Of a stretch of DNA of 64,000 nucleotides, positions 1-12,393 are shown piece by piece; the first letter of the stretch is position 1, and each line of letters opens with the position of its first letter. The position numbers and the translations under genes were made by a program. This DNA comes from Henckelia pumila (lineage: Eukaryota; Streptophyta; Magnoliopsida; Lamiales; Gesneriaceae): positions 3,286,001-3,350,000 of the forward strand of contig NW_027331831.1 of the NCBI RefSeq assembly GCF_033568475.1, given 5' to 3'. The notes under the pieces are model-generated. The model was not told where the DNA came from. It was given only the letters and a program-made list of their open reading frames with translations, and did not search any database.

Positions 1-721
1 TTTAATTCATCATATAAATGGTAATATTATTATATACTTCGATCATCTGCACGCAAGATTTAAACTTTAATGTATGATTATAATTTTATGCATAGTAAAC
101 ATTTCCACAACTAATTAAAAAAGTGTGGTCTTATAAATAAATGGATTGATGCACATTCATACAAGTATCAAGCAGTCAATATAAAATTATGTCTCTCGTG
201 GTGTTGTGAAATTACATCTCTCAATTCTCCTTACCAACATTTTTTTGGATTAGCATGTCACACGAGGTTTTTCTATTGTGGTTTATCTAATTAACGTAAT
301 TTTCAGACTATTGCGTTAGTCCGAAAGTTTACCCGATGCGCACCGAAACGTAACGGCTGCGGGTTTCCACGCCATAAAAAAAAGATTTGAATTATATTAT
401 ATATATATGTATGTATGTAAGTATGAGTTTCAAATTATGGATGTAATTAAATGTTTATAGATTGTTAGTGTTTGGCAAGGAAGGCTAACCACCAGCTTCC
501 CAACTATCTACTACTAACTCCCCAGCACTCTTTCAATGCCAAGAAAACATCCAACTCACGCACAACTACCAGTCCTCCCTCTATATATATATATATATGC
601 GCACACACAGGCACGCACACATTCATCTACTCACCCTTTCAAATCTCAATTCGCCTTTTCAGGATTTAGATTAGATACCCATTTAGGAGTTTTGTATACA
701 CGTGTACGCAGCTGGGGGGTA
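1..721. other. Upstream spacer and probable promoter of the CCR-like gene
   Basis: AT-rich spacer with no convincing coding exon. It holds a dispersed poly(A)-ended repeat at about 296-385 and a (TA)n run at about 579-598 followed by CA-rich sequence. The (TA)n run lies some 125 bases before the chosen start codon and could serve as the TATA region; this is inference. Two short open frames that cross it overlap the first exon in other frames and look accidental. Confidence 0.4.
296..385 (+). repeat. Dispersed repeat, copy 1, poly(A)-ended
   Basis: A block reading ctattgcgttagt, then tttaccc, then gtaacgg and gcgggtttcc-acg, ending in a run of A. A second diverged copy lies at 13564-13645 in the same orientation. 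The shared A-rich end suggests the 3' tail of a retroposed sequence (LINE or SINE). The family is not recognised. Confidence 0.45.
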
Positions 722-2711
722 ATGGCACCTGCGGCTGCTTTTTGGGTTGACTCGTCGATGGGCACCGTGTGCGTAATGGACGCGTCGGGGCAGCTGGGCT
801 CGGCCCTGGTGCACCGCCTGTTGCAGAGAGGGTACACGGTTCACGCTGCGGTGGACAACCACGGGGGTACGTGCTTGCCATGTGTTTGGTGTTGAGTCTG
901 TGTGTTGAGTTTTTGGTTTCAGAATCTGCGGATTTTTGTTTTTGTTTTTGTTTTTTTCAAATTAAGTGGATTTTTGGATTAATATCGTGTGTACATACGG
1001 TACATGTGATTCATGAGCTGACGTTTACGAATTTCTGAGTGGCTTATGGGTTGAAATGAGTTCGCCTGTCTAAAGTTTACTTTTTTTTTTTTTTGTTTTC
1101 TTTTTGCCGTCCAGTTCTTCGATTTCTTGGTTGTGTTCAGGCAATTACGAAGTCTTGCGTTAATAAATTGTTGATTTTTGTGGTCGTAAATCATATGAAT
1201 GTTGTGGTACTGATTTCAGATGAGTTGTACGAGGAGAGGCAATGGGGTAAATATGGTGAAAAGTTGAGAGTATTTCATTCAGATCCATTGGATTATGGTA
1301 GCATTATTCCGGCACTGAAGGGATGTTGTGCCTTGTTTTACTCCTTCGAGCCTCCCTCCGATTACCCAACTTATGATGTACGTGTACACTTCTTTTTCTA
1401 ATTGGGAATCACAAGTAATGAATTCACATGAGTAACATAGGGGGTCGTGTATACAACAGGAATATATGGGTGAATTGGAAGTAAGAGCGGCACACAATGT
1501 CCTGGAAGCTTGTGCGCAAACACCCACTATTGACAAGGTTGTTTTTACCTCTTCTGCGGCAGCTGTCATCTGGAAGGACAGCCAACAGCGCTCTAATAAC
1601 GGCGTCGAGGACGACGATGATGTTCGTGTTGACGAAAGAAATTGGAGTGATATCAACTTTTGTAAAAAATTTAAGGTACTCAAACAAAATAATCCATTTT
1701 GTATGTGCTAGTATTTGAATTTTGAAGTGAAAAAAGAATGATATATAACATCTTATTTTTCATGGATCTTTCATAAAGAGCCTCATCCACCAGTCCACCG
1801 CACAATTCCCCGAAACTCTATAGCTCATCTTGGTTTATACTGCAATACCAGTTAAAGACAGTGGAACAGAAGTAGTGATAAATATTCTCTTAATAACATT
1901 TAATTATATTGTAGAATCTTTTCTTTCGAATGAACTGGAGGTACCTAAATGCAACAGCTGAATGTTGAACTAAGGTAGAAGTGATGAAGTGAGAATTGTT
2001 GAGCAGGGGCAGGAACTTAGCATTAGAAGATTCTTAAAAAAAACCTAAGGGAGGCAAAACACTTGTTTATCCCATGTTCAAACATATAGCAAAATACATA
2101 TTCAGTGAAAGGGTTAAAGGGATCAGGAGCTATTGCTCTGGCTGGCCACGTACTGTAAAGTAGTATACTAGCAGAGTTGATTGGATCAACAAGACACCTG
2201 ATTATAAAATCTTGTGTTGTATGTTCTTACACAGTTATGGCATGGAGTATGGAAGACGGTAGCAGAGAAGACGGCATGGGCGTTGGCAAAGGACAGGGGG
2301 GTGAACATGGTGTCGATAAATGGAGGCCTGTTAATGCGTCCTGATTTGAGTATAAAAGACCCTTACTTATTGGGGGCGGCGGAGATGTTTAAAAATGGGG
2401 TGTTTGTGACTGTGGACTTGCCGTTCTTGGTGGACGCGCATATCTGTGTTTTCGAGGATTCTTGTTCCTACGGCAGATACCTCTGCTTTAACCGTATCAT
2501 TAATTCGAGTAAAGACATCGTTAAGCTCGCGACAATGCTCTTACCACCAACTTCTGATGATGATGCTTCAGGGTTGGAAGAAGATGAGAAGAGCTGCAGT
2601 GTGTACCAGCAGAGGATTAGCAATCACAAATTGAATAAGCTGATGCTACATTTTGATAGTGACTATAATGCTGCTGCTGCTGCTGCTGCGCCTGTATACT
2701 CGCAACAATGA
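722..2711 (+). CDS. Cinnamoyl-CoA-reductase-like NAD(P)-binding protein
   Basis: Four exons: 722-866, 1220-1377, 1460-1675 and 2235-2711. They sum to 996 bases, 331 residues, all GT-AG. The product is an extended short-chain dehydrogenase with an N-terminal Rossmann strand-turn (VCVMDASGQLGSALVHRLL) in place of the classic GxxGxxG. It also has the central TSSAAAVIW strand and the family stretch LWHGVWKTVAEKTAW. At the YxxxK position the tyrosine is histidine (H-G-V-W-K). As I recall, this substitution is shared by the CCR-like SNL6/At4g30470 group, so true cinnamoyl-CoA reductase activity is doubtful. The C-terminal half (VDLPFLVDAHICVFED, YGRYLCFN, YQQRISNHKLNKLM) fits the same clade. Near the C-terminus a GCT repeat encodes seven alanines. 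The start is the first ATG giving the expected MAPAA-type N-terminus. Confidence 0.85.
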
Positions 2712-3317
2712 TCCAGTATCATGATCCCGTGATTCATTGTTGTAAAATTATTATGCTTGGTACCACATACAAATCTTAGATATTGGTAACATTGTATAAT
2801 CAGATGCGATGCGTATACAAAATCAAATGTATTTTTTCATTGCTTTCACCCCAATACTCCAAACGGGGTTCAAACGGATTGAATCGAATAAATATATCAA
2901 ATGTTCGATGAAAGCTATTCATATTTGTCTATTTTTGAAAATAAAAACCATGAGTCTTACTCTCTTACTCACCCTTATATGTTCGATGAAAGCTATTCAT
3001 ATTTGTCTATTTTTGAAAATAAAAACCATGAGTCTTACTCTCTTACTCACCCTTATTTTGAAGTCCAAATTGATCTCACAAGTCAAATAACAAAATCTCC
3101 AAAGCAAAACGGCTATAGTAAATAGTCAATATCTGAAATTTTGTAAAAAAACTAGGTCCGAATCTTAAGTTAATGTTATTGCATGAATTATTACCGCACT
3201 TGTCTTTTTTCGATAGTTCTCTGAAATATCAATAAGGCAATTCAGCACGATTATATTAAAAATAAACCATCATATAATACCATAGTCTGATTCTTTATTT
3301 TATTTTTCTTGACGCAG
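2712..3317. other. 3' flank of the CCR-like gene with a tandem duplication
   Basis: Non-coding, AT-rich. Besides the 78-bp tandem duplication listed separately, nothing coding or structural is evident. It probably contains the 3' UTR and polyadenylation region of the upstream gene. Confidence 0.4.
2901..3056 (+). repeat. 78-bp tandem duplication, two identical copies
   Basis: Copies at 2901-2978 and 2979-3056 appear identical by eye. The unit length is a multiple of three, so open frames run through both copies on the plus strand, but no gene context supports translation. Identity implies a recent slip or unequal exchange, or an assembly artefact. Confidence 0.85.
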
Positions 3318-3443
3318 GACGAAGACTGGATACTGAATCCGAAATCTTTTCCCAACTACGGGAGAGTTATTTCACCGAGCTATGATATGAGGTTTTTCCC
3401 ACGCCATGATGAATTACAGGAGAATCCTAAGAATGATTTGTGA
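3318..3443 (+). pseudogene. Orphan terminal-exon remnant of an unrecognised gene
   Basis: A strong pyrimidine tract and acceptor (ttcttgacgcag) precede a 42-codon open stretch ending in TGA. It encodes a protein-like sequence with segments DEDWILNPKSFPNYGRVI and SYDMRFFPRHDELQENP. No compatible upstream exon is visible between 2712 and 3317, and the next gene lies on the other strand. It may be the last exon of a lost or transposed gene, or an alternative 3' exon of the CCR-like gene. I do not recognise the family. The evidence is limited to the splice signal and the look of the peptide. Confidence 0.3.
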
Positions 3444-3718
3444 ATTTATCAGCATCACGAGCCAAAATTTCATAGCACAAACAGTCCTGAAACTGTATCT
3501 ACAAATAATCAGACAGCCACAGGGACTTCGCACTTGCCAAACTATACAGGGTACTGGAGAGGATGTGATCTAAAAGAGTTATAATTTGAAGATGTGGCTT
3601 TACCAACTATATTTCAGGCAACCGCTTGAAAGATCATAAAACATGATCCAACTACATATACCGTACCTACTTACAGCTATACAAGCCCGGAATATGTACT
3701 TTTGACATACAGCACTCA

Positions 3719-6700
3719 CTACTTGTCTCCAAAATCGTGAAAGAGAAGCAAAGAGGTAGTGACATGATCTTTCTGAGACACAAGCTGCTCAGTTTTTTGA
3801 GCAGGTTTTGAGGTTTGTCCCTCCCTGGGAAAGGGGAACGAAAGAGAGAGGGAAAGAGAGGCTGATTCCTCGTCATCATCTTCATCTGCTTTGATTGGTC
3901 TCGCATCATGGATGTATTCCTTGACTACCTTTCTTTCTACATTCCTGATTATTGATGGTTGGATGTCCGAAGTCAAGAATTTTCTTTCGGCCCCTAAAGC
4001 AAGCTCAAGGTTCGGTGCCCTATCATGATGCTGGTTTAGTTCCAATGGATTCGGTTTCCGAGGCATTGATCTGCCAAACAGCTGTATGCCCCTCACAGGA
4101 TGTAATTCCATGGGGAAGAAACGCCTTTCAGCATTTTCTGAATGCCTGGGGATGACAGGCTCATCACACACTACATAGTCTCGATTCTCCAAAACCACGT
4201 GGTTCATCTGTGGTGCAAAACCATTAATACAAGAAGAAATCATCACGTACATAGAAAGATGAGTGAACTTTCACACGTCTATACTTACTTTTTCAAGTGC
4301 TCTGAGTGGTAGGCCATGTTTATCATCATTTTCAGGCAAAACTTGGCTATTGCAGGCATAAGGAGCTCGAGTTTCCATGCTTGTAGGCTTGGGATGCAGA
4401 TATTCATTGTGGTTCAAGAGAAATCTGTTGATGTCTGTGTTTAGGCCTCTGGTGTCTCGGTCTTCCTCCACGGGAACTTTGACACATGTGGACAGATCTT
4501 CACCAACCAATCTCAACTTCACTTGATCTTGACTGCAGATCCTTCTGTCCAAGACAGTAGGTGTCTCACCTATGCCTCCCTCAGAGGGCATATCAAGGCT
4601 ACACTTTGAAGGGTTGTAGGAAGGATGCGATTCCTGTTCTCTTTGTCTCACGTCTATACTTACTTTTTCAAGTGCTCTTACTGCAATGGAGAAGCTGGAA
4701 TTTTGTCTACCATCCAAAAAATCCAAAGAAGATACTTTGAGATCACAATCTCCATTTACAGCTTTAGTTGACATTGCATCACAAAGGTTTTCTGAGGCAT
4801 GGACTTTCGGCTCAGAGGATATATCACCGCTTGCAATCAAATCCTTAGAGACTGGTCTGCACCTATTCCCAGGCACGGAAATTATAGATGGGGGAATATT
4901 TTGAGGATCTGAAAACTGCTTCAAGGTGCCGGGAATATTTCGCAAGCAACTCTCTTCCTTTGCTCTGAACACACCCCAAAGGAAGAATAACATATTCCAC
5001 CCTGCATGTAAATATAAAGAAAATTGCATCCTATCTTCTCTTACTATGAACAAATACCGAAAGTCATGGAAATTAGAACTTCTCAAACTTTTTTTTTGGC
5101 TTACAGATCATCGAAACCAGAATATTAAAAAGTTCATTTAGTGGGTCAAGGTCCAACCAATGTGGCTGCACCCAATTCTCGCATGCACAATCATTTTCAG
5201 GCAATAATATTAAGTGTTCCATAACGAAGTTCCTAAACAACTTAAACATGCCCAACACAAAATAGCAAACACTCGTTTCTTATTATATTATAGGTGTTTC
5301 ATAAAATGAAAACCCTCATAATGAAAACTGCTCTCCCTTTAATGGTCATTGCTTACAACAATCTTCAAGAATCAAGTTACCAAATCAGGAGAAAGTGAAC
5401 GATATCTAGTTTCTCGAGTACAGAGGAATTTAGATTGTTTGGCTTACTCTGGGAACTCTCAGGAAGTTGATTGGAAGGAAATATCAGGAGTTCAACGCCA
5501 TCAAGACTCCCTTTGAGAGCAAGGTCATTCTTCATCATATTCTCCAACCAAACTTTGTAGCTTTTGGCATAGCTGTAATACAAGATGGCTACCTTCAAAC
5601 AAAAGAAAATGGATAGAGATAAAAAGAAAAAGAAAGGAGAAAACCTTAATAAGTTACCTCTCAAGATCTTTAGCAAAAAAGAAAAGGGCAATGTTATCCT
5701 CCCCAACCCCATTTTCCTGAAACTGTACCGGCCAGGTGCTTATTCGAGGCACTTCATTTAGGACAATTCTGCTTTTAAACTTATCGACAAATTCTATAAC
5801 TTTAAATGATGCACTTGTAGACATATGGGCTTGTATTCCATCCCATATAGAGAAGACTTTACCACCTTGATAAATCTCAAAGCTTCCTCTGCATTCAAAG
5901 GAAAAATGTGAGAAACAATATTTTCAGCACCAAATAACTCAACTGCACCACAACTAGATTCAAATATAAAACCAAACAAGTTTGCAGAAAAATATGCATA
6001 CTGCCATATGTATTCATGCTCAGGACACGATTTCAAAATGAAATGCCCAGGCCCCGCAACACTACTGTATATGTCCCTGGAGGAAGCCTTCACATCCACT
6101 GGAATGCTTGGGAGTTCATCTCCTCCAGAAGAAAGAACCTCAGCCACTGAGGACAAGTTGTCCACAGTATTAAGAGTTCCATGAGAGTCAGCAGTCAAAG
6201 TTTGGGATACAGTATGCATCTCGGCTGCCACTGCAGAAGATGTCCCGATCCTCCTTCCAGTTGAACTTGATAAATGATCCTTAGAAGAAAAATCACAACC
6301 CTTGCTCGATGCTGATGTGTCATCATATCTATGCTTTTTGAAACCTATTGGCTTTCTCAACACAGCAGCCTCAATAGCTGCCCTCAGGTTATTGCTTTCT
6401 TTTCTTGAAGACTTTACATATGACATCCGAAAGTCGCTTCCAGAATCTTCCCTCGATGGTTCACCAGAATTTGTTAGTTCTCCAGGCCGAGCTGACCCAT
6501 CAGGTCGGCATTCAATAGCATTAAAGTGTGGTGATTCGAAAACACCTGAGCATGATGACGAATCCTCATTGGGGCTAGTGTGGTTGGATTTCTCATCAAA
6601 GTTGTAAATGTCATTAGCAGACGATACCCTAGGAGTATTGAGGCCAAATGTTGGTGGTTTTTTAAAATCACCTGCCCACACAAAGAGTATTTGGAGCAGC

Positions 6701-9700
6701 AAAAAATACGATTAAAAATTTAAATAGTATATCAGGTACCATTCCACAACTTTGAATCAAACTGTACCTACAGAACCAGCCAAATCTGCACTCCGTCGAG
6801 ATGCAATACTGGATGATCTTGATAATGCCACCGGTTTACCAAGTTGTACTGGCTTTGTTTCATGGTGATTGATAGATACAGAAAGTGAACAAGGTTCAGC
6901 CCTAGATGCTATTTTTTTATCACTTCTTGAGGCGGAACTCATTGAAGTAGCCATCATCGAATTCATTGGCCTGTCCTCTGACCTCAAAGAGCTCTGCCGT
7001 TCAAATGAGCTTCGCAATTTTGTATTCTTAATATCCTTGATGTTTGACAGTCTAGGTGATAGCATCTTGGTTTTCGACCCAGAATAGATGGAATTTGTAG
7101 ATTTGAATGAAATTGATCTGCCTATTGGTCTGGTATTGCCATTCTTAAGATGAACAGAGGCAATTTCGCTGGCTGATTTCTCACGCTGAAGAACTCGATC
7201 AACAAGTTTGACCTTTGGTTTTGAATTTAGAAATGCAAACGAATTAGATTTTGAGAATGTACCTGCGGAATTGGAAAAGTAAGTTCTAATTATTAAGGGA
7301 CACTCAGGCAACAATCCACATGTCAGACCAAAATCCACTGCATCATACAATTTTTCTTTTAAAGAGATAAACCCCAGGTCCCAGGAATACCAGTGATCAA
7401 TGATACATAACAAATAAACATGAGAGAACCTTGGAAACTCAGTGATCGTAGATCTGAATCAGGCCGCACTAATTCTGGGGTATTGTTAACCGTCACAGCA
7501 TCAGAAGTTGGATTCCCATGTGAAGACTGCACTTTTCCCTTATCTAGGTTCTTTGAGGGATTCTCGTGAGAAAGAGCAGGCGCTTTCTCGGCCTTAGAGA
7601 GCTTCGGTGTCCCAACTGTTGAGTCAGCAGCTGGCTTCTTCACTACAGAAGAAACTTCAGTATCAGCATCATCTCTGAGCCTTTTGGTGGGAATATTCAT
7701 GCAACTCCTTGTTCTATTTCCCTCGACATCAGAATTATTCATATGCTCACTACTTGCTTGACCGGAATTATTTTTCTCATTTTCATCCACCTTTCCTAAC
7801 TTATCTCGTCTTCGATACCTCACCTTCTCGCTGGACTGGCATTCTTCACACATCCAGTCACCTTCAGGGACTTTGGTCAGCATTTCCCGCATGCAATAAC
7901 TGAGACAGGATGTGCAGGTTATTGATATTTGAATAGCAACTATAAAAATTATGGCACAGATAGATGGAGACTAAATTTTTTAAGGCTTACGTGTGTTCTG
8001 CCCCATCACTACACCTACAACAGATAGCAAGCAAATCCTCTCGGCCTGCATCTCCACAGATATCACAAACTTTAACCTATTACCAGAAAAAGGAGCAACT
8101 TCAATTATCATCTGATCTGACAAGGATTAAGTTATAAATGAGAAATTCAAAGTCCATGAAGAAGCTTTCTCAAAAAACCTTTCAAGTTTTGGGATGAACT
8201 CTCCACATGCTCAATTATATATATATATATTTTTGATCAGAAACAAATGTCATGTTATTAATAGGTAAAAAAGTTAAAAGTTACATACAAATGTGGACCA
8301 GAGGTCCACGAGTTAGTCTAGGGGTCTAATATGAAGATTATGCTAATTCAAAACCAGACTCCAACCCCTATACAGATCTGAAATCGCAAAAGCTTGGAAA
8401 TCATTTAAACTATGTAACCACACTGCTATTCTCAGTTTGATCTTATCCCAAATCTCTTCAATTGAGTCTTCTACGTCTTTCAAGAAAATACCATTAACAT
8501 AGGTCTAGGCAATATTCTAATACAATGTGCTGATAGGATGCAGCATCACTTGTAGGCAGTATTAGTCACAAAGAAAGTCCACTTTCAGGGCTAAGTGTTT
8601 TCATCAAGTTTTAATAGGTGACTAAATTTTTCTATAAAATAACAGAATACCATTAAATTCTGCTTATAATAATGGAATTCGCCAAAAAAAGGATGATTAA
8701 TTTGCATTGACGATACAGAATTCCTTTGTACCCTTGGTAAGTAAAGCAAAACAAAATTAGAAAGTGTACAGAAAACGTCCATCGCCGGTTAAAGATAAAA
8801 CAAGTACAAGATTCTTCAATAATTAAAAAAAGAAACATGTACAAAATGTGAAATTTGCAGCAACAGATTTTAACATCAACATATACTCTATGTTTGTATC
8901 CAAACAGAATTCAGTGACACTTATGACTTATCTGCATTATCAATGATTAAAGGGGAGTCCGCCCATAAAAAAATAGGATTTATATCAAATTTGTTTTCGC
9001 ACTTCGAAATATTAATATAAGAAATCGTTGACCACTCAAGAGTGATTAAAAATGAGAATCACTACAGAAAAGGATGTTGTTAAGGCTTGTAAAAAGTTTG
9101 ATCAAACAGGATAGCACAAATGTCCTAATAAATAAGGATGAAAACATTCTTACATCCTGCTCCACCATATCAGAGTCCTCGGCCTCATCCATGGTATGGA
9201 TTTCTGCTTTCATATCATCATTGTTTTCAGAGGACATATGAGCAGTAGCAGGTAGATCGCGAGACACATCAGTTAGCACTGGTCCAACCAGTGACGAATT
9301 CAATTGCTCCTTTGAGCTCTCCAATGATTCAATCTGGGGAATAGAACTCTTATCCACGTCTATTCCCCTTGAGTTTGAGCCACATAACAGAGAATTCACA
9401 CTGGACGTATCTCGTACCATCAACAAGTCATCAGTACTTTTCGAAGCTGGAATTTCAGACAAACCCAGATGACGTGAAGATGATCCAACTGGCAAGTCAC
9501 TAGAAGGCAACTTAACAGAGAATTCTCCTCTAATTTTACCTCGTCTACTATAATTTATCCTACTATGATTAACACCAAATTTTTTAATTTCATGCTGTGA
9601 TAGAGTCTGAGAGTTGGTGGTCAGTTCACTCCCCTGAACAGTGGGGCAACCGGTGGACACGTAAGAGCAGCGCGGATCCATCCTAAGCACATTCTCAGAA

Positions 9701-12366
9701 GTGACATTTAGCATTTTGGTGGCATCACCAATTCTAGTGTCACATGACAAACAATCATCATAGCCTTCTGGAACTTTTTGTGCCTCAAACTTTGAGAGCA
9801 CCACAGAATCATCTGATGCAGATGCATCAGGAGTCCTCAAGAATGCTTTGCGTATAGCAATTTCAGAGGAATCAGCACTTGAGTTCATGGTTTCTATAAT
9901 GCTCATTTCGCGTCGTTTGCACCAGTTAGCCACTGTATGTTCTGCACAAATTTCTCCAGCGGATTCAACGGCTGATTTCATGAGAATTTGATTGTCATGA
10001 TAGCAAGATGAGCAAGGGGCAGAGCACACACTGCACGTTCCAGACTTACTTTTATAGTCAACCTCTTGACTTGTATCAGAACAACTGAATCCCTTTTTAA
10101 TTTGAGATATCACCTATTCAATTAGAAAACATGTTAGATATACCATATTGTTAACTGGCGAAACACAATAGATCCATCATTAGATTAAGAAATGGTGCAG
10201 CTTTTATTTTTTTCAGCACTGCTCAAAATACGAAGTACCATGTAGAAAGAGAAGTATGGGGGATGGGCAAGAGAAAGGTATGACAAGCAATCAAACTTGG
10301 ACAATAAATCCATCATCAGACAAACTTGGACAATGCTCAATGTGTGCGAACAGATGAGGCAAACCGATAATAACATATTAAGAACTTTGGCAAAACGATA
10401 TCTCTTGGTTTTCTATATTGTGTAGAAAATGAACATACAGCACCAGCAGTCTCCCAAATTAAAGATAACTTATACAACATCACACCCAATAAAACAAAAT
10501 CGGAGATGATTTGATTTTGTCAAAATTCAGCTACGCCTTTGGCCTTTCTGACATTTTCGCTATATAATAATCGAGACTCTAATATGAGTTGATAGCGAAA
10601 GCACTCATAAGTCATATCATATCAAACATTGTGAGACTGCAAAATTTAAGACAAGCAAAATTCATTCCAATTTCCTACATAACAGGATCGGTTAAGCACC
10701 AATTATTTGATTACCCTTGTTTTGTTTTACAGCTGTTCAGTTCAGACCAGCAAAATGATAAGAAAAAACAGTGTCACGCAGACAGTTACCTTGTTAAAAA
10801 TCAAGCATCATATTCTAGAATCAGATTTGAACTGTCATTCTTAATTTACTGACAAACTTTTCAAATGACTTTGGTTCATTTAGTTAGGTATAACCAAACG
10901 ATCCCTAATACGTTCTTATCAGACATAAAAGGAGTTATCATAAATCCTAAACAAAGAGAAATTTAAAAAAATTTATTGCCTACTGAAAAACTGCATGTAT
11001 CCATGTAGGCATTTATGGAGGCACCATGTAAGTCCTATATCACGATACTTACTCCACTCTTAAAATCTTGATATAGCATCATGGCAGGAAACATTAATTT
11101 ATTTTTTTAGGGTCGAATGTCATGCAAGATAATGTTAGCGGCAAAGGTTCGTCGAAACAACACCTTTCTGAACAATATATGGTCAAGAAATGAGTTGATA
11201 ACTTATGGGTGGTCACAACGCTGTATTCGATAAGATATCCTTACAATGAAAGAGAATATCATATCTTCATAGTCACTTTTATACATGAACTTTTGTTTTT
11301 GCTCGAATGTTAGCGGGTTGACCTCTCGTGATTTTACCATGTGTAGGTATTCTCTAAATCCATCCTATTGTGGGTACGCACAGCTGTTAAGATAGTCGGT
11401 GTCTGTTGCTCAAAGGAACACAAATGCATGTCTTAAGCACCAATTTAAATTAAGAACCTGCATTTCGATCCATATAGCAATGTTAATTTGAGGGGAAGTG
11501 TTCAAAATCAAATATTGGTTAGAAACTATATTGGATACGACAAAATTACTTTGAAATTTTAATATTACTTTCCGTAATTTTGATCAGGATAATTTCTTAG
11601 CATATTATATTTTCAGGATATAGTTTCACCTAAACTAGAGGTGGTTATCATGTTATAAACCAAGGCATGTAAATAAAAATTTTAGACAAACCAGAAGCAA
11701 AATTTTCTTCAAAACTTTCATTTTACCCCAAATTGAACATTTGAACTCAAATGCCTATTTACAAACTTTAGCGGGAGTGCTAAAAATTAAATTGGTTTGC
11801 AGCATCAATTTTGATATTATGAATTATTGAACAAACTTTATTCTTTAGCTACCATGCAACATAAGGCACGATGCAAAATGGTGCATGAAATGAAAACACA
11901 AACATAGTTCCCATACATGTTATAGCTCAGTTGGCCACCATTATTGGCAATATTGTTGTTTTGCAATTAGGCTCCTTCAACCAGCAAGAACGGAATAAAC
12001 TTTATTGAATGAGAGAGAAAAAATCATATCCTTAGATGACCTAAAGAAAATTTCTAAACCAGTGCAAATTCAGCAATAATAAAAATTTCCCGTACAGTTT
12101 GGGAGGTGGGGGGTTTTCTAAGTCGTGGGCGTTTAGATGATATCACCCCAAGGTAATTCCTCAACTCACAACAAAGAAGGTAAAGCTAGACAAGCTTAAA
12201 AAAATGTACGGAAGAGCTTCTTAAACAAATTCTATGGCTTTCAATAAAAAAGAGTGAGCTACAGAGGGGGTAATAGGAAATGATAATACGATAAACAACA
12301 GAACCGACTAACCTGTTAATATCTTACCGTATCAATATGGTCTGCCTTGTCAACTGGAACTTGCAT
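3719..12366 (-). CDS. PHD-finger protein with SPOC-like domain, AIPP2 family
   Basis: Ten coding exons, in transcript order: 12366-12328, 10113-9154, 8076-7991, 7899-7430, 7262-6768, 6671-6002, 5888-5658, 5572-5448, 5001-4289 and 4207-3719. They sum to 4278 bases, 1425 residues, with all phases matching. A complete C4HC3 PHD finger lies at about residues 336-382 (CDIC, CCRC, HTYC, CEEC). A SPOC-like domain follows at about 895-1040 (EHEYIWQGSFEIYQGGK; VLNEVPRISTWPVQFQ; MMKNDLALKGSLDGVELLIF; WNMLFFLWGVFR). The tail has ERRFFPMELHPVRG and an SLSLSFPFP motif. This architecture matches Arabidopsis AIPP2/PAIPP2, which in established work partners BAH readers and CPL2 in H3K27me3-linked repression; a nuclear chromatin role here is inference. 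The start ATG is the first in frame in its exon. The frame stays open upstream to the acceptor, so an unseen first coding exon is possible. The first intron exceeds 2 kb. Confidence 0.88.
4274..4303 (-). repeat. 30-bp direct repeat carrying a splice donor, distal copy
   Basis: This copy ends the penultimate coding exon of the PHD gene: GAAAAA followed by the donor GTAAGTATAGACG. An identical 30-bp copy lies 375 bases upstream in the transcript at 4649-4678, inside the same exon and in the same frame. The spacing is exactly 125 codons. Confidence 0.85.
4649..4678 (-). repeat. 30-bp direct repeat carrying a splice donor, proximal copy
   Basis: Identical to 4274-4303. It contains the same consensus donor (GTAAGTATAG) in the same phase, so splicing from here to the acceptor before 4207 would drop 125 codons without shifting frame. 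The unspliced reading translates it as RALEKVSIDV, the same peptide that the distal copy would give if read into its intron. Confidence 0.85.
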
Positions 12367-12393
12367 CCTACAATTTCTTCTCGAGCATGGAAT

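Noticed and set aside
5794-6001. Long open frame running through the end of the PHD-gene exon at 6671-6002
   Set aside because: The frame continues by chance into an intron; splicing from 6002 to 5888 restores the conserved SPOC-like sequence, which the read-through does not.
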